DNA of 64,000 nt from Euphorbia lathyris (Eukaryota > Streptophyta > Magnoliopsida > Malpighiales > Euphorbiaceae). Both the position numbers and the translations under genes were made by a program. Shown here piece after piece: positions 1 through 11,442 of this stretch (position 1 is its first letter; the number at the start of each line of letters is the position of its first letter). The stretch lies in assembly GCF_963576675.1 (NCBI RefSeq), contig NC_088911.1, positions 85,589,256 to 85,653,255 of the forward strand, in the 5' to 3' direction. The notes below the pieces were generated by a model. That model was not told where the DNA came from. It saw only the letters and a list, made by a program, of their open reading frames with translations, and ran no database searches.

Positions 1-288
1 CCGAAGGTCTTCTAGATCCTTCCGTTTGCTGAGTTGCGTTTTGTTCAAAACGGCAACGTCTTGACATACGTGGGCCAAGTGTACTGAGTTGTTTGACTTG
101 GGCCTTGGCTTCCGTATTGGGCTTGGGCCTTCCAATCCTTATGACTTATAACATTTATACTCAACATTGAACAAACACATTAGTAGAATAAATCAAAGCA
201 TTTAAACTTAGTGTGTTTAGAATATGTATTTTAATTTATACTTAAACAATTTTGTCAAATCAAAATTATGTGGAAAGGTGTTTCAACA
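1..288 (-). repeat. 3' LTR of the Copia element (partial)
   Basis: Position 1 aligns with 10105 and position 288 with 10392 without gaps. The plus-strand end reads TTTCAACA, the terminal TG...CA dinucleotide of the LTR. Two substitutions separate the copies. The remaining roughly 1030 bp of this LTR lie upstream of the window. Confidence 0.95.
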
Positions 289-390
289 AACTCCCCCATT
301 TTGATATTGGCAAAACTATTCAGTAAGGAACTCAGTATGAGCTCCCCCATGATAGTTGACCTAGTATAATTTAGCAGACTCCCCCGTAAG
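289..390 (-). promoter_or_regulatory. Cluster of three polypurine tracts upstream of the 3' LTR
   Basis: On the minus strand, G-rich purine tracts occur at 378-386 (GGGGGAGT), 341-350 (ATGGGGGAGC) and 289-300 (AATGGGGGAGTT). The last abuts the LTR and is the presumptive primer for plus-strand DNA synthesis. Multiplied PPTs are a described Sirevirus trait. A fourth similar string lies at 897-905 inside the env-like ORF. Confidence 0.75.
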
Positions 391-819
391 GGTTGAGCTA
401 CTGACTTAGTTTTACTTAAGACATTTAAGGATTTAAATGAGTAAGTCTAAGGTCAGTTTTCAGATATAGGTCAGCTATATCACATATTCTATTTACTCAG
501 TGTTAGGCGGAAGTTTTAGACATATAGAGCGCGATGAGTAATTTGTTGTTCAATGAGTTCTTATCAGAATATTTCATAAGTGTATAGGTTCATGTCAAAC
601 ATGTTGTCAGCATATCATTTAGTCAATAAATATTATAAGTGTTAAACAAAGCTGGTATAAATGAAGATACATAATAACTCAGTACTTATTAGCATATATC
701 ATAACTCAGTATTTGAATAAGAAAAGTAAGTATGATATATAAGTTGAAAGAAGTCAGCAGTTACACAGCAAAAGAAATAAACATAGCACATAGATTACAA
801 ATGTTAAGACCTAGCCTAT
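391..819 (-). other. Non-coding 3' region of the Copia element
   Basis: No ORF of note is visible. The stretch is AT-rich and contains repeated CTCAGTA/ACTGAGT-type words that recur throughout the element. It lies between the stop of the env-like ORF and the polypurine tracts. Confidence 0.6.
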
Positions 820-3648
820 CTATTTCTTTTTCTTGCCCTGTGACTGACTTCGCTCGTACTGACGTTGCTCATGCTGAGCTCTAGCAGCTTGCGCTTTCTC
901 CCCCGTTTTGTCAACTTCAGGGAGCTTAAACGCATCGGTTAAGACAGCGCGAGTCAGTTCTTGTGAAAGCTCTTTTAGTTTGTCAGCACTTTCATTGATG
1001 CCATAAAAAATGGCAACTCCATCAGCTGATACTTCGACTGGTATATGAAGATCAGTAGCACTGAGCATATTTACACTGAAGGCTTGAGCTTTGGCTTGCC
1101 AGATGAGAGCTTCAGAGAGGCCAGCAAAGACTTGGTGGAAGGTTTTCAAGAGAGCTGAGTCATAATGATGACGCTGGATATTATTATGACGGATGTGGTT
1201 GAAAGATTGCTGTGCGAGAGACAGCAACTCATTCTGTTTCAAAGCGTCAGTATCCATCTCTTGCTTGTTGAGGTTAAGTAGCCTGATGGCCTCACCGATT
1301 TGCTCGACTGAGCACTGACTATAGGACACCATTTGCTCATTTGTCTTAAGTTGCTCAGTATGAAGCTGAGCAAAAAGCATCTTGAGTTCTGAGGAAGTGG
1401 CGTAGTCAGTGTTCACAGCAGACAACTTCTGAACTTGTTGATGGAGTGAGTTCAGGTGTTGAATTGTTGACAGCTATATCTCTGCCAACTTGGCAAGTGA
1501 ATCCTGCTTAGCTTGCTGGGCTTGGAGTGACAAGACTACATTCAGTAGATCCTTGAGTCCCTTGACTTCGTTGAGAAGTAGAGTGACCTGGGAGAGCTGA
1601 GTTGTCTCAGGAATTGAAGATCCAGCAGCAGGCGAAGCGGAGTGTTGAAGATCGTGGATGAGTGCTTGCACTGAGTCAATGAGCTTTTTGCCGGACTCAG
1701 TGGCATCCCGATGTACATTAGTATGACCAGAAGAAGGTGGAGTGAAGGGAGTACCCTGGTCAGTGACTGGATGAGTTGGCTCAATCTGCACTTGAGTTGG
1801 AGGAATTATTGATTGATCAGCAGAGAGGTTGTTGATGGAAGACATAACCCGAACACTGTCTGTGCTGACAGCAGAAAGATGGGGAGTCAGCACCATGCTT
1901 GAGGAGACAGCATGAGCAGTGGTCGGTTCAACCTGATTAGTTGATGTGGTTGAAGTGTTATGGTCGGCATGTTCCTGTTGAGAAGAAACAGAGGCTTGTT
2001 TTTCCAACGGCGCGGAGGAAGTTGAAGTGGATTGTCGCTTGAAGAATGGCAGTTTAACAGTAGAAGGATCCTTTGTTGTCTTGGAGAGGACAAGTTCAGG
2101 AATAGATGGTGATTGCACAGGAGGCTCACTGACCATTTTCTCACTGGCCTTAACCAGCGTTCGCCATCTACGCGGTGGAGTGGTATGATGAGCAGGTTCT
2201 TCTGAGTGAGTAGGAGAAGGTTCCTTATGCTCAGTATGGGTCTGGTCAGCTTGCTCAACTTGCTCAACTCCAGCAGCTAACTCGGTGTCAGTTTGCACAG
2301 CTCCACACTCTAACCCAGTGTTAGCATTTTCAACCTCGATTTCGCTGTCATACTCTTCAGACTCCTCAGCGTCATCCTGACCGCTGGCTTCAGCTTCTTC
2401 TTCAGCAGTGCTGTCTCCATCAAGTTCTTCCTCAACTTGGGAGATGAAGTGGTCATCTAACTGGACCTCAGTTTCCTCAGCATCAGTACCCTGGCATTGA
2501 GTGAAATGAGAATCACTCGGTACGATGAAATCAGTGGATATGGCATGTAGAGGAGTCATAGATGAAGTCTTCTGCTTCTTCTGAGAGAGCTCAGCAGCTT
2601 CCTCAGTTCCAGGCACATCTTGCCTGGTTCTCTTTTCAGCTGACTTTCCAACTGACCTCTGCCTCTTTGCAGGAGACTCAACATTCGATGAAGGAGTCTC
2701 AGCAGACTTTCTCTTGCGAGAAGCTGGGGCCTTAGATCGTCGCCCTTTCTGAGGCACAGTAGTGTATTCCTCAGCTTGGTCAGTTTGACCAGCAGCAGCA
2801 ACTTTTCCCTTCTTCAAGGGTTGTCCAAATTTAAGTGCCCTCAGTGAGGCAGCTGTGATCTCAGTTCCTCTGAAGGATTCCTCGCCTTTGAGATCAATCT
2901 TGTGGTCAAGAAGAATTCGAGTTATGAGTGACCCAAGTCTCATCGTACCCGTGCTGCGTAGGAACCCAGCAACTAAGAAGACCGACAGGTTGATGGGGGT
3001 GTACGTCAGCATGTGCCATATGAAGCACTGTTCAAAGTTGGTTGCTGATGTAGTGCAGTTGATCTTTGGGTAAATGAAATAGCTCAGCAGGTAGTGAGCC
3101 ATCTTCTGGTGCTGTCCCATTGAAGATGCTGAGATCTCTCCTGAGTGACCCTCAGGTTTGCAAAAGGTATGGACGTAGTTGGTTTTGTCCTGATCTCCTG
3201 ACTTCCTCAGCCTTACTCCCTCAGTTTTGAGCTGGAGGAGATTTCCTATGTACAGAGGGTTGATGAAGATGGTTTTCCCTTTTACTTCAGTGCTTAGGTA
3301 GTCGGCGGAGTCACTGGCAACCTTGAGGTTGTGGTAAAACTCCCTCACTAGGTCAGGATATGTCTCATCCCTGACCGAGAACAGCCCAGTCCATTCGTTT
3401 TTAGAAATCCATTCGGCAAATGGCTGTTCGTTCTGTACAAAGTGCTCCGAAACCCATCTGGAGGGTTCTACCTTCCATTCAGATATATTGTCGAAGACCT
3501 TGGAGTAGGTCCTGATCTTAACAGCTTTCTCTTTGCCAGAAGTTTGGCCAGTTTTACCCTTGCTCGGTGTAGAAGGGTTTTGTGATGGTTCATCGGAGCT
3601 GGACTTTTGGTGGCCGGCACCGGAGACTTTGAAAGATAACTTAGTCAT
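820..3648 (-). pseudogene. Env-like extra ORF of Sirevirus, interrupted by an in-frame TAG
   Basis: Translation starts at ATG 3648-3646. It runs 724 codons to TAG at 1474-1476 and continues in the same frame for about 217 more codons to 820. About residues 85-260 contain VREFYHNL followed by a KGKTIFINP string. I recognise this pattern from the plant retrotransposon domain called putative plant transposon protein (Pfam Transposase_32), common in env-like ORFs of Sireviruses. The middle (about 280-560) is Lys/Arg-rich, then acidic and Ser/Thr/Pro-rich. The C-terminal part is leucine/glutamine-rich and likely coiled coil, and it continues across the stop. I see one short hydrophobic stretch but no clear signal peptide, so an envelope function is only analogy. 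A TATA-like box lies 110 nt upstream. The stop could be a nonsense mutation (CAG to TAG) or a suppressible codon. Confidence 0.75.
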
Positions 3649-4131
3649 TCTTCGGAGATGGAGGAATTAGAGGAATTTGAAAGAAAAGAAGTTCTAAGTG
3701 ATTTCTTTGCCTTAAGAATTGATTAAGCGTAAAGAGTAAAAGATGGGGAAATACCCATAATTTATAGACGAAATGAACGGTGTGGATCTTAATCAAATCC
3801 ATGTGTCAGTTTTGCCTTGGGATCATGTACCGACAATGATCCTGGCATTTATGACACATTACGGCGAATACGTCATCCTAGGCTATACGCGTGCTTTGCA
3901 TTTATGCAAACGGATTAATCACTCAGTATTTAGAATGTCAAGCGTTTGATATTATGAGTGGTCAGTGCATTATTTAAGGATGATTTTAAGTTCAAGTTCT
4001 AAACTAATTTACTCAGTGTGCAAGTTTTCTCAGTATTGTATATTCAGTCAGTTTCAATAAGATACTCAGCAAACAAAAAAATCATTCAGCATGTAATTCA
4101 CTCAGCATTCATATTCATTTAGCGCAGGAAT
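3649..4131 (-). promoter_or_regulatory. Pol/env-like spacer with a TATA-like box
   Basis: This 483-bp gap separates the pol stop from the env-like ATG. On the minus strand TATAAATTA lies at 3766-3758, about 110 nt before the ATG. The gap is rich in CTCAGT words. It could hold a separate promoter or a splice acceptor for the env-like ORF. SIRE1 of soybean uses stop suppression between pol and env instead, which the 483-bp gap excludes here. Confidence 0.4.
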
Positions 4132-7100
4132 TTACTGAAGAGGATTAAACATACCAATTGCTTCTCTCAGTATGCTGAACTGCTCACGGGCCAGTGGCTT
4201 CATGAAGATATCAGCAAGCTGTTCGTCCGTTGGGACAAAGGTCAGCTTGATCTCACCCTTGAGTACATGGACTCTAATGAAGTGATGTCTGATGCTGACA
4301 TGCTTCATTCTGCTGTGTTGAATTGGGTTCTTGGAAAGATCAATTGTGCTTTTGTTGTCACATTTGACTTCAATTGTTTTCGTTTGAACACCATAGTCTT
4401 CAAGCTGTTGCTTGATCCATAGGACTTGAGCAACACAATGACCAGCAGCAATGTACTCAGCTTTAGTGGTGGACAGGGCTACTGACGCCTGCTTTTTGCT
4501 AAACCATGATACAAGACAGCTTCCTAAGAAGTGGCATCCTCCAGAGGTGCTTTTTCGTTCCAGCTTATCTCGTCCATAGTCAGCGTCAGTGTATCCAATG
4601 AGTGTAAAATCATGAGTATTTGGATACCACAAACCTGCGTTCACTGAGCTTTGCAAATATCTAAGGATCCTTTTTACAGCAATGTAATGAGATTCCTTAG
4701 GGTTAGATTGATTTCTAGCACAGTAGCATACTGAAAACTGAATGTCCGGTCTACTGGCTGTTAAGTAAAGTAGAGAGCCTATCATACCTCGATATAACTT
4801 GCTGTCTACTGACTTACCATTCTCATCAGCGCAGAGGACAGTGTCAGTGCCCATAGGAGTGGATATTGGCTTGCAATTTTCCAAGTCATATTTCTTTAAG
4901 ATTTCCTTGGCATATTTGGCTTGACTGATGAAGATGCCATTCTTTCCTTGTTTAATTTGAAGACCGAGGAAGAAGTTGAGTTCTCCCATCATGGACATTT
5001 CAAACTCAGTCTGCATTTGTTTGCTAAACTCCTTGCACATTGATTCGTTAGTTGCAACAAATATTATATCATCAACATAAATTTGGGCCAGCAGGGTATC
5101 TTTACCCTTTTTCTTAATGAATAAGGTTGTATCAGCTTTACCCCTGACGTAATTTCTAGTCAGCAGGAAACTGGTCATCCTCTCATACCAAGCACGTGGT
5201 GCTTGCTTGAGGCCGTACATAGCCTTTTTGAGTTTGTAAACATGGTTTGGGAACTTAGGGTCCTCAAAACCTGGAGGTTGATTTACATAAACCTCCTCGT
5301 TTATAACTCCATTAAGAAATGCACTTTTGACATCCATTTGGAATAATTTAAAATTCATGTAAGATGCATATGCACATAATATTCTAATTGCCTCTAGCCT
5401 TGCCACTGGGGCAAAGGTCTCACCGTATTCTATACCTTCTTGCTGACTGTAGCCTTAAGCTACAAGTCTTGCTTTGTTCCTGACTACGTTTCCTTGTTCG
5501 TCCATCTTGTTCCTGAAGACCCATCTTGTTCCGATGGTCTTTTGACTCTTTGGATGAGGCACTAACTCCCATACATCATTTCTTCGAAATTGATCGAGCT
5601 CCTCTTGCATTGCGTTCATCCAGAATTCATCGTACTCAGCTTCAGCGAAATTCTTCGGTTCTTGTACTGAGACGAAAGCAACATTGCTGAGGTACTTCCT
5701 GAGTTGATTCCTCGTCATCAGGGTATTCCCAGCAGAATCAAGGATTGCACTTTCGGAGTGCCCTCTTGGAATCCTTATTTCTTTGGGTAGATTTATGTCT
5801 TGTGCTGTTCCTGTTTCAACAATCTCTGCAGAAGTAGATGGGTCAGTAAAAGTAATCTTAGGTTCACTCTTACTCTTGGTCAGCCTTTTCGTGAATGACT
5901 CAGTAGCTGGTTCTGGGTCAGCGATGGTTACTGAGTTTGGATCATCTCCGGTCAGCGGCTGGTATCTACCTGCAGGGTCAGTTTCATCGAACTCTACATG
6001 TATTGACTCTTCTAAAACTTGAGTTCGCTTATTAAAAACTCCGTATGCTTTGCTGTTTGTTGAGTAGCCCAAAAAGATAGCCTCATCAGCTTTTGAATCA
6101 AACTTTGCTAAGCTATCTTTGGTATTTAAAATAAAACATCTACAACCAAAGGCACGAAAGTATCCAATATTGGGCTTTCGTCCTTTCCAAAGTTCATAGG
6201 GGGGTTTCTTGAGTATAGGTCTAACTAGAGCCCTATTAAGAATGTAGCATGCTGTGTTAACAGCCTCTCCCCAAAAATACTTTGGAAGCCTATGCTCATC
6301 CAGCATTGTCCTGGCTATTTCAACTAGAGTTCTGTTCTTCCTTTCTACAACCCCATTTTGCTGAGGTGTTCTAGGAGCAGAAAAATTGTGGTCAATGCCG
6401 CTGGCTTCACAGAATTCAACAAACTTTTGGTTTTTGAACTCTCCACCGTTATCACTACGGATATGAGCTAATTTTAGGTCTTTTTCATTTTCAATTTTTT
6501 TAACCAAATTTGAAAATGTCTCAAAAGTCTCATCCTTGCTGGTCAGCAAGATGACCCACGTATACCGAGATAAGTCATCTACAATGACCAAGGAAAATCT
6601 TCTTCCATCCAGACTCAGCGGTTGGACTGGACCAAAGAGATCCAAGTGTAGTAACTCTAACGGACGTTTAGTTGAGACAATGTTTTTATTGTGAAAAGAT
6701 TGTTTGGTTTGTTTTCCAGCTTGGCAAGCGTGGCATAATTGATCTTTTTGAAATTTAAGTTTAGGCAGTCCCTCAACCAATTGCTTTCTTGCTAGTTTGG
6801 CCAGGAGGTCCATGCTTACATGATCAAGTCTCCTGTGCCATAGCCAGGAATTTTCTTCCTTTGTTACTAAGCACACAGTTTTTGAAAACTTTTTCTCTAA
6901 GTCTAGCATAAAGACATTATCTATCCGAGGGGCAGTTAAAATTAACTCATTTGTTTTACCCTCGTATATTTTACATCCAGTAGCATCAAATATAACTTTT
7001 CTCCCATTGTCACATAGCTGAGCTACGCTGAGTAAGTTATATTTGAGCCCGCTAACTAGGGAGACAGATTCAATAGTAGGATTACCTCCGATGGTTCCTG

Positions 7101-7263
7101 AGCCTACTATCTTACCCTTCTTGTTGTCTCCAAAACTTACGCTCCCTCCTCGTTTACGTTCAAACGTGATGAACTGAGTTTCATCACCCGTCATATGCCT
7201 TGAGCATGCGCTGTCAATATACCACATCTTTGACTTCTCGGCACATCTCAGGCTTACCTGCAT
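4132..7263 (-). pseudogene. pol: Copia pol: protease, integrase, reverse transcriptase, RNase H, split by in-frame TAA
   Basis: The ATG at 7263-7261 lies 5 nt after the gag TAG and in a different frame. The first 602 codons hold a protease motif (YIDSACSRHMTG, residues 15-26, DSA rather than DSG), the integrase zinc finger (H143, H148, C177, C180) and the DDE core (D208, D271, E307 in GVVERKN). They also hold the start of reverse transcriptase. The frame stops with TAA at 5455-5457, where copia RTs have Gln in ARLVAQGYSQ. It then continues unbroken for 16 codons into a 424-residue segment (4132-5406) with YVDD (110-113) and an RNase H ending near HHFIR. A CAA-to-TAA transition explains the break. 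Otherwise length and motif order match a complete Copia pol. Confidence 0.92.
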
Positions 7264-7268
7264 TGTAA

Positions 7269-9008
7269 CTAGTTACTTTTAGGTACCCAATTCTTTTTGG
7301 GTCCTGACTTGTTAGGTGCAACAGGTATAGCATCATACTTTATTTTATGGCGGCATACATGGACAGTATGGCCATTCTTTCCACAGAAGTCACAACTGAC
7401 CTTCTGTTTAGGATTTTTTACTGACTTGTCAGCACCCCAGTGCTGAGCGTGCCAGCACACCTTAGTGGTGTGTCCTAACTTCCCACAAAAGTCACACTGG
7501 ACTTTTCGCTGGGGATTCCATCTCTGCCGAGTACCTTGGTACTGAGTTCTCAGAGGAATGTTATTTTTATTTGGAACCTTTAGTTGGTTCTGGATGGTTG
7601 TGACGTCCTTCCTCAGTTTCTTTGAAACTGTCTGGACTTCAGAGACATACTCATGCATGATCTTCATGTTATCATGCAGAGTCGAATTGTCCTGAAGAAG
7701 GTATCTGAGGTCACTCAGTTTGACCTCTTCCACTTCGTCACAGCGCCTGCTGAGTGCTCTAACTTTCTTATTACACTTCTTGATAAGTGTATAGAGATCA
7801 CTCAGGGCATTAACCATATCGTTTCTGAGCTGGGGAAGAGAAATTACCTCATTTGATTGTTCCTCATCATCTGATGCGATGGATGGGTCAGCATGCTCAG
7901 AGACGCATGGCTCAGCAAGTTCGTCAGCCATGAAGCATATCTTCGCTGACTCGGTGGCCTCAGTTTCTGTGGATGAAGACTCATCGGTGTCGCTCCAAGT
8001 AGCCACCATTGCTTTCTTCCCACTTTTCTTGTCTTTCCTCAGCATGTGGCAGTTTGACTTAATGTGGCCAGTTTGATGGCACTCAAAGCATGTAATGGGC
8101 TTTGAGCTGTCCTTTCTGTATTTGCTGTCACTTGAGTCAGCCTTATACTTATCAAACTTTCTGTAAGGCTTTTTAGAGTATTTGTCACTCTTCTTGAATA
8201 GCCTTTTCATCTTCCTTGTGAACATAGCCATCTCCTCATCATCAGTTGAACTCCCGTCAGTGGAGTCAGCTTTCATGACAAGTGACTTCTGCTTCTTGTC
8301 TTCAGATTTTTCCTTCACCTCAAAGTTTTTCATGGATATCTCATGGGTCAGCAATGAACCGATGAGTTCGTCATATTTGTAGGTGGTTAAATCCTGAGCT
8401 TCCTCAACTGCTGTCTTCTTTGCTTGCCAGTCCTTCGGAAGACTCCTGAGTATCTTTTTGACTTGTTCTTCCTCAGTGAAGATTTTCCCAAGTCTCTTGA
8501 GCTCATTTATGATGTTGGTGAACCTTGCGTTCATGTCTGAAATGCCCTCATCATTGTTCATCTCGAACAGCTCGTACAGTCTCATCTGCTGATTCACCTT
8601 GGATTCTTTCACTTTATTTGTTCCCTCGTAGGTGACTTCCAGCTTTTTCCAGATCTCTTGTGCCGACTCGCAACCTGAGATTTTGTTATATTCTGCAGCA
8701 TCGAGCGCACAGTGAAGCATATTGATAGCCGAAGTATGGTTTTGAAGCTTCTTAAGATCATCCTCTGTCCATTTGGCCTCAGCTTTTATAACTGTTTGGC
8801 CAGCCACAACCTCGACAGGTACAAACGGGCCTTGGACTATGGATAGCCAGGCACTCATGTTTGTAGCCTGAATGAAGTTTTTCATCCTATTCTTCCAGAA
8901 GGTATAGTTTGACCCGAAGAATAGGGGAGGCCTAGTAATGGACAACCCCTCAGGCAGTATTTGAGTTGTTTGGTTTCCAGGGAGAAACCGAGTGCTGTTT
9001 TCGCCCAT
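7269..9008 (-). CDS. gag: Copia/Sirevirus gag polyprotein
   Basis: The ORF has 579 residues, starts with ATG 48 nt after the PBS and is intact. Residues 25-230 form a UBN2-type Copia capsid region (FGSNYTFWK, EIWKKLEVTYEG, YELFEMNNDEGISDM). Zinc knuckles of CX2CX4HX4C type lie at 307-320, 505-518 and 539-552. Between them is an acidic Ser/Thr-rich stretch and a coiled-coil-like segment (about 395-480). Gag would package element RNA in cytoplasmic virus-like particles. It ends in TAG (7269-7271), and pol begins 5 nt later in the -1 frame. Pol expression would therefore need recoding or reinitiation. Three knuckles rather than one are noteworthy, though large gags are typical of Sireviruses. 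Confidence 0.92.
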   Translation of the reverse strand: MGENSTRFLPGNQTTQILPEGLSITRPPLFFGSNYTFWKNRMKNFIQATNMSAWLSIVQGPFVPVEVVAGQTVIKAEAKWTEDDLKKLQNHTSAINMLHCALDAAEYNKISGCESAQEIWKKLEVTYEGTNKVKESKVNQQMRLYELFEMNNDEGISDMNARFTNIINELKRLGKIFTEEEQVKKILRSLPKDWQAKKTAVEEAQDLTTYKYDELIGSLLTHEISMKNFEVKEKSEDKKQKSLVMKADSTDGSSTDDEEMAMFTRKMKRLFKKSDKYSKKPYRKFDKYKADSSDSKYRKDSSKPITCFECHQTGHIKSNCHMLRKDKKSGKKAMVATWSDTDESSSTETEATESAKICFMADELAEPCVSEHADPSIASDDEEQSNEVISLPQLRNDMVNALSDLYTLIKKCNKKVRALSRRCDEVEEVKLSDLRYLLQDNSTLHDNMKIMHEYVSEVQTVSKKLRKDVTTIQNQLKVPNKNNIPLRTQYQGTRQRWNPQRKVQCDFCGKLGHTTKVCWHAQHWGADKSVKNPKQKVSCDFCGKNGHTVHVCRHKIKYDAIPVAPNKSGPKKNWVPKSN

Positions 9009-9056
9009 GGTAGGGATCAGCTCAAGGTTGTTAGACCTTTTAGAGTGAGCTTTTAA

Positions 9057-9068
9057 GCTCTGATACCA
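9057..9068 (-). other. Primer-binding site, initiator tRNA-Met
   Basis: Minus-strand TGGTATCAGAGC is complementary to the 3' end of plant tRNA-iMet. It is separated by two bases from the 5' LTR end at 9071, the usual spacing. Confidence 0.95.
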
Positions 9069-9070
9069 CT

Positions 9071-10392
9071 TGTTGGTCCCTTGTTTAGTTGCAAGTATAG
9101 TTCCAAGGGGGGGGGGGTTAGGAACTATTTAAACTTTTTGCAATTTAGGCATACTTCTTTTTCTAAAGAAAGAGATTTGAACAGCGGCGCTGAGTAAATA
9201 ATAAGATACTGGCTTAGTCAACAGGTGACTAGGTCAGTTTCTTAGCTTGAGTCAGGAAATAGCACTTAGAGTCTATTCCCGAGCTCAGACGTTCAATGCG
9301 CACAACTCAACTTGACCTCTTTACTTGGTCAGTTTTGATTATTTAAAGCAAGCAATATAAATAAGGAGTTAAGGTAAGAAATACTTCACCCAGGTTCGGC
9401 TTCTTCTAAGCCTACGTCCTGTCCCCGGAACACGTTCCGAGATTTCAAATACTCTACTGAGCTCTTTAAAGGTAGAGCCTCAAACCTTTTACAATATCAG
9501 CAATTGAGTATGACAAGAGTACCTTCCTCTATACTTCTACTCAATCCTAATCTCTCCGCTGAGTACTTAAAACTGAGTACTCAGCCTCTCCTTTCTATCT
9601 CTAGAAATGATAAGTGTTTTGTCCTAATACAAAGATGTGCTAAGACACTTTAGACGATTTACAATCACTCTAGACTTTTACACAGATATGAGAAATGTAG
9701 TGTAAGAATTTTGCTTTGCTTCTTGCTTGCAGAACTTGTAGAGATTTGGTCAGCGTAATGGCTTGATCAAGGTCTGTGTGTAATGAAGCTTGTGATGGCA
9801 CTATTTATAGAGACGTCTGGGCATCGGTCATTTCGAATTTCGAAATAACCATTGGAGGGAAACGGCTATATGTCGTTGTCATCCTGACTTGCTCAGAGCT
9901 CCCGGCCAATCACAATCGTGTATCTTCTGTCCTCGGTCAGCTCAGCAGATGGTCTCTCCTTTTATGGTAAAGTCAACTGGACAGCATACTGTGTCGTCTG
10001 AACTTTGCCAAAAGAGGAAACACTTTGTCTGGAAGTTTTCCTTCGCCAGCTGCTGTCTTGTACGTTTGTCGAGACTACTCAGCAGCTTCATCTTGAAGTT
10101 GTTCCCGAAGGTCTTCTAGATCCTTCCGTTTGCTGAGTTGCGTTTTGTTCAAAACGGCAACGTCTTGACATACGTGGGCCGAGTGTACTGAGTTGTTTGA
10201 CTTGGGCCTTGGCTTCCGTATTGGGCTTGGGCTTTCCAATCCTTATGACTTATAACATTTATACTCAACATTGAACAAACACATTAGTAGAATAAATCAA
10301 AGCATTTAAACTTAGTGTGTTTAGAATATGTATTTTAATTTATACTTAAACAATTTTGTCAAATCAAAATTATGTGGAAAGGTGTTTCAACA
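9071..10392 (-). repeat. 5' LTR of the Copia element (1322 bp)
   Basis: Plus-strand boundaries are TGTTGGTCCC at 9071 and TTTCAACA ending at 10392, giving the inverted ends TGTTG/CAACA. It contains the TATA box at 9801-9810 and an 11-G homopolymer at 9107-9117. The last 288 bp are matched by the partial 3' LTR at 1-288. Confidence 0.95.
9801..9810 (-). promoter_or_regulatory. TATA box of the Copia LTR promoter
   Basis: Minus-strand CTATAAATAG is a consensus plant TATA box. Transcription would start about 25-30 nt downstream (near 9775), giving a U3 of about 0.6 kb and an R-U5 of about 0.7 kb. Confidence 0.65.
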
Positions 10393-11442
10393 AAACATAC
10401 CTCATTACCCTGTCTCGTTCATACTCGCAAATATTTTGTGCGACGACATATAATCGAAAACTCAAATGTTGTATACCCGTTGGAGATATACAATCTCCCG
10501 AATTACGTGTGTAATTAAGAAAAAGTATGCTTTATCCTAGAATTTATATCACATCTACTGTAACCATTATCACCTCAATAGTTTATCTATTTTCACAAGC
10601 GTGCACACATGCACAATTTTTGGATTTCTGAAACATAAAACTACAATATGTGAACTAAATAAAGTCTTTCCCTCTTATTATGTTCTTTCCATTATAATTC
10701 ATTTTACTTTCCTAGTCGGCCCCTTTTCGTTCTGAATTAGTACCTAGCTCTTGAGAGCATCCTTCTAAAGTAGTCAAAATGAATTACACTTCTTGAACTA
10801 ATTAAGGGTATCAAAGATAATGTTTCGAGAAAAACATGATTTTCATGAAATGAGTCTCACACTAGGAAAAATGTAAGATTGTCCTTTTTTCGTCTCTCGG
10901 TCACTAAGCACACATGGTATGAAAAACATGTGCTATGGTGTTCAAATCCTTCCATCTGAAGCAAACACATGTCTATGCTCAAAACAACACCATATGAAGG
11001 TTTCAGTTTTGATGTATCACAACATCTAACCCTAGTCTCTCTTATTATAAAACTACATTCAGATATCTTAGATAGAAGATTTTATTAAATGAATCTAATT
11101 GGAATCTCAGATTATACATAATATTTTATATACATATTGATCCACATGTATGTATATATCTATCTTGCAATCAAATGAACTTAGATTCATTTGTTACTGC
11201 AAGACGACGTCAATTATTGAGCAAATTCTCGTTTACTAAAAATTTTGCATCATCCTTATCTTTGTTACCACAATTAACAAAATGATGGTAAATACTTGTG
11301 TGTGTGAGCTAATTCTCTGCCAGACATGCTCATTTGTAAATATTAACATCCAACATTTACATAGATGTATTATATGTAATTCAAAGACACTTTATTGCAT
11401 TCAAAATACATGTTCAAAAAATTACATGGAACAGAAATATGT
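10393..11442. other. AT-rich non-coding sequence, probably 3' part of an older Copia remnant
   Basis: No ORF is supported. It lies directly downstream (minus strand) of a decayed Copia RNase H tail at 11443-12091, so it probably includes that element's old 3' LTR. I could not define LTR ends. Confidence 0.4.

Larger units (their letters stand above)
1..10392 (-). mobile_element. Sirevirus-like Ty1/copia LTR retrotransposon, 3' LTR truncated by window edge
   Basis: On the minus strand the order is 5' LTR (9071-10392), PBS (9057-9068), gag (7269-9008), pol (4132-7263), env-like ORF (820-3648), polypurine tracts (289-390) and 3' LTR (1-288, partial). The order PR-INT-RT-RNase H is that of Ty1/copia. 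Long LTRs, a gag with zinc knuckles, an extra ORF downstream of pol and several polypurine tracts are hallmarks of the Sirevirus genus. The 288 bases shared by both LTRs align without gaps and differ at two sites (77/10181 and 129/10233), so the insertion is recent. Both pol and the env-like ORF carry in-frame stops, so this copy cannot make full products without readthrough. The LTR is followed at 10393 by AAACA, a possible right TSD; its partner lies outside the window. Confidence 0.93.
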
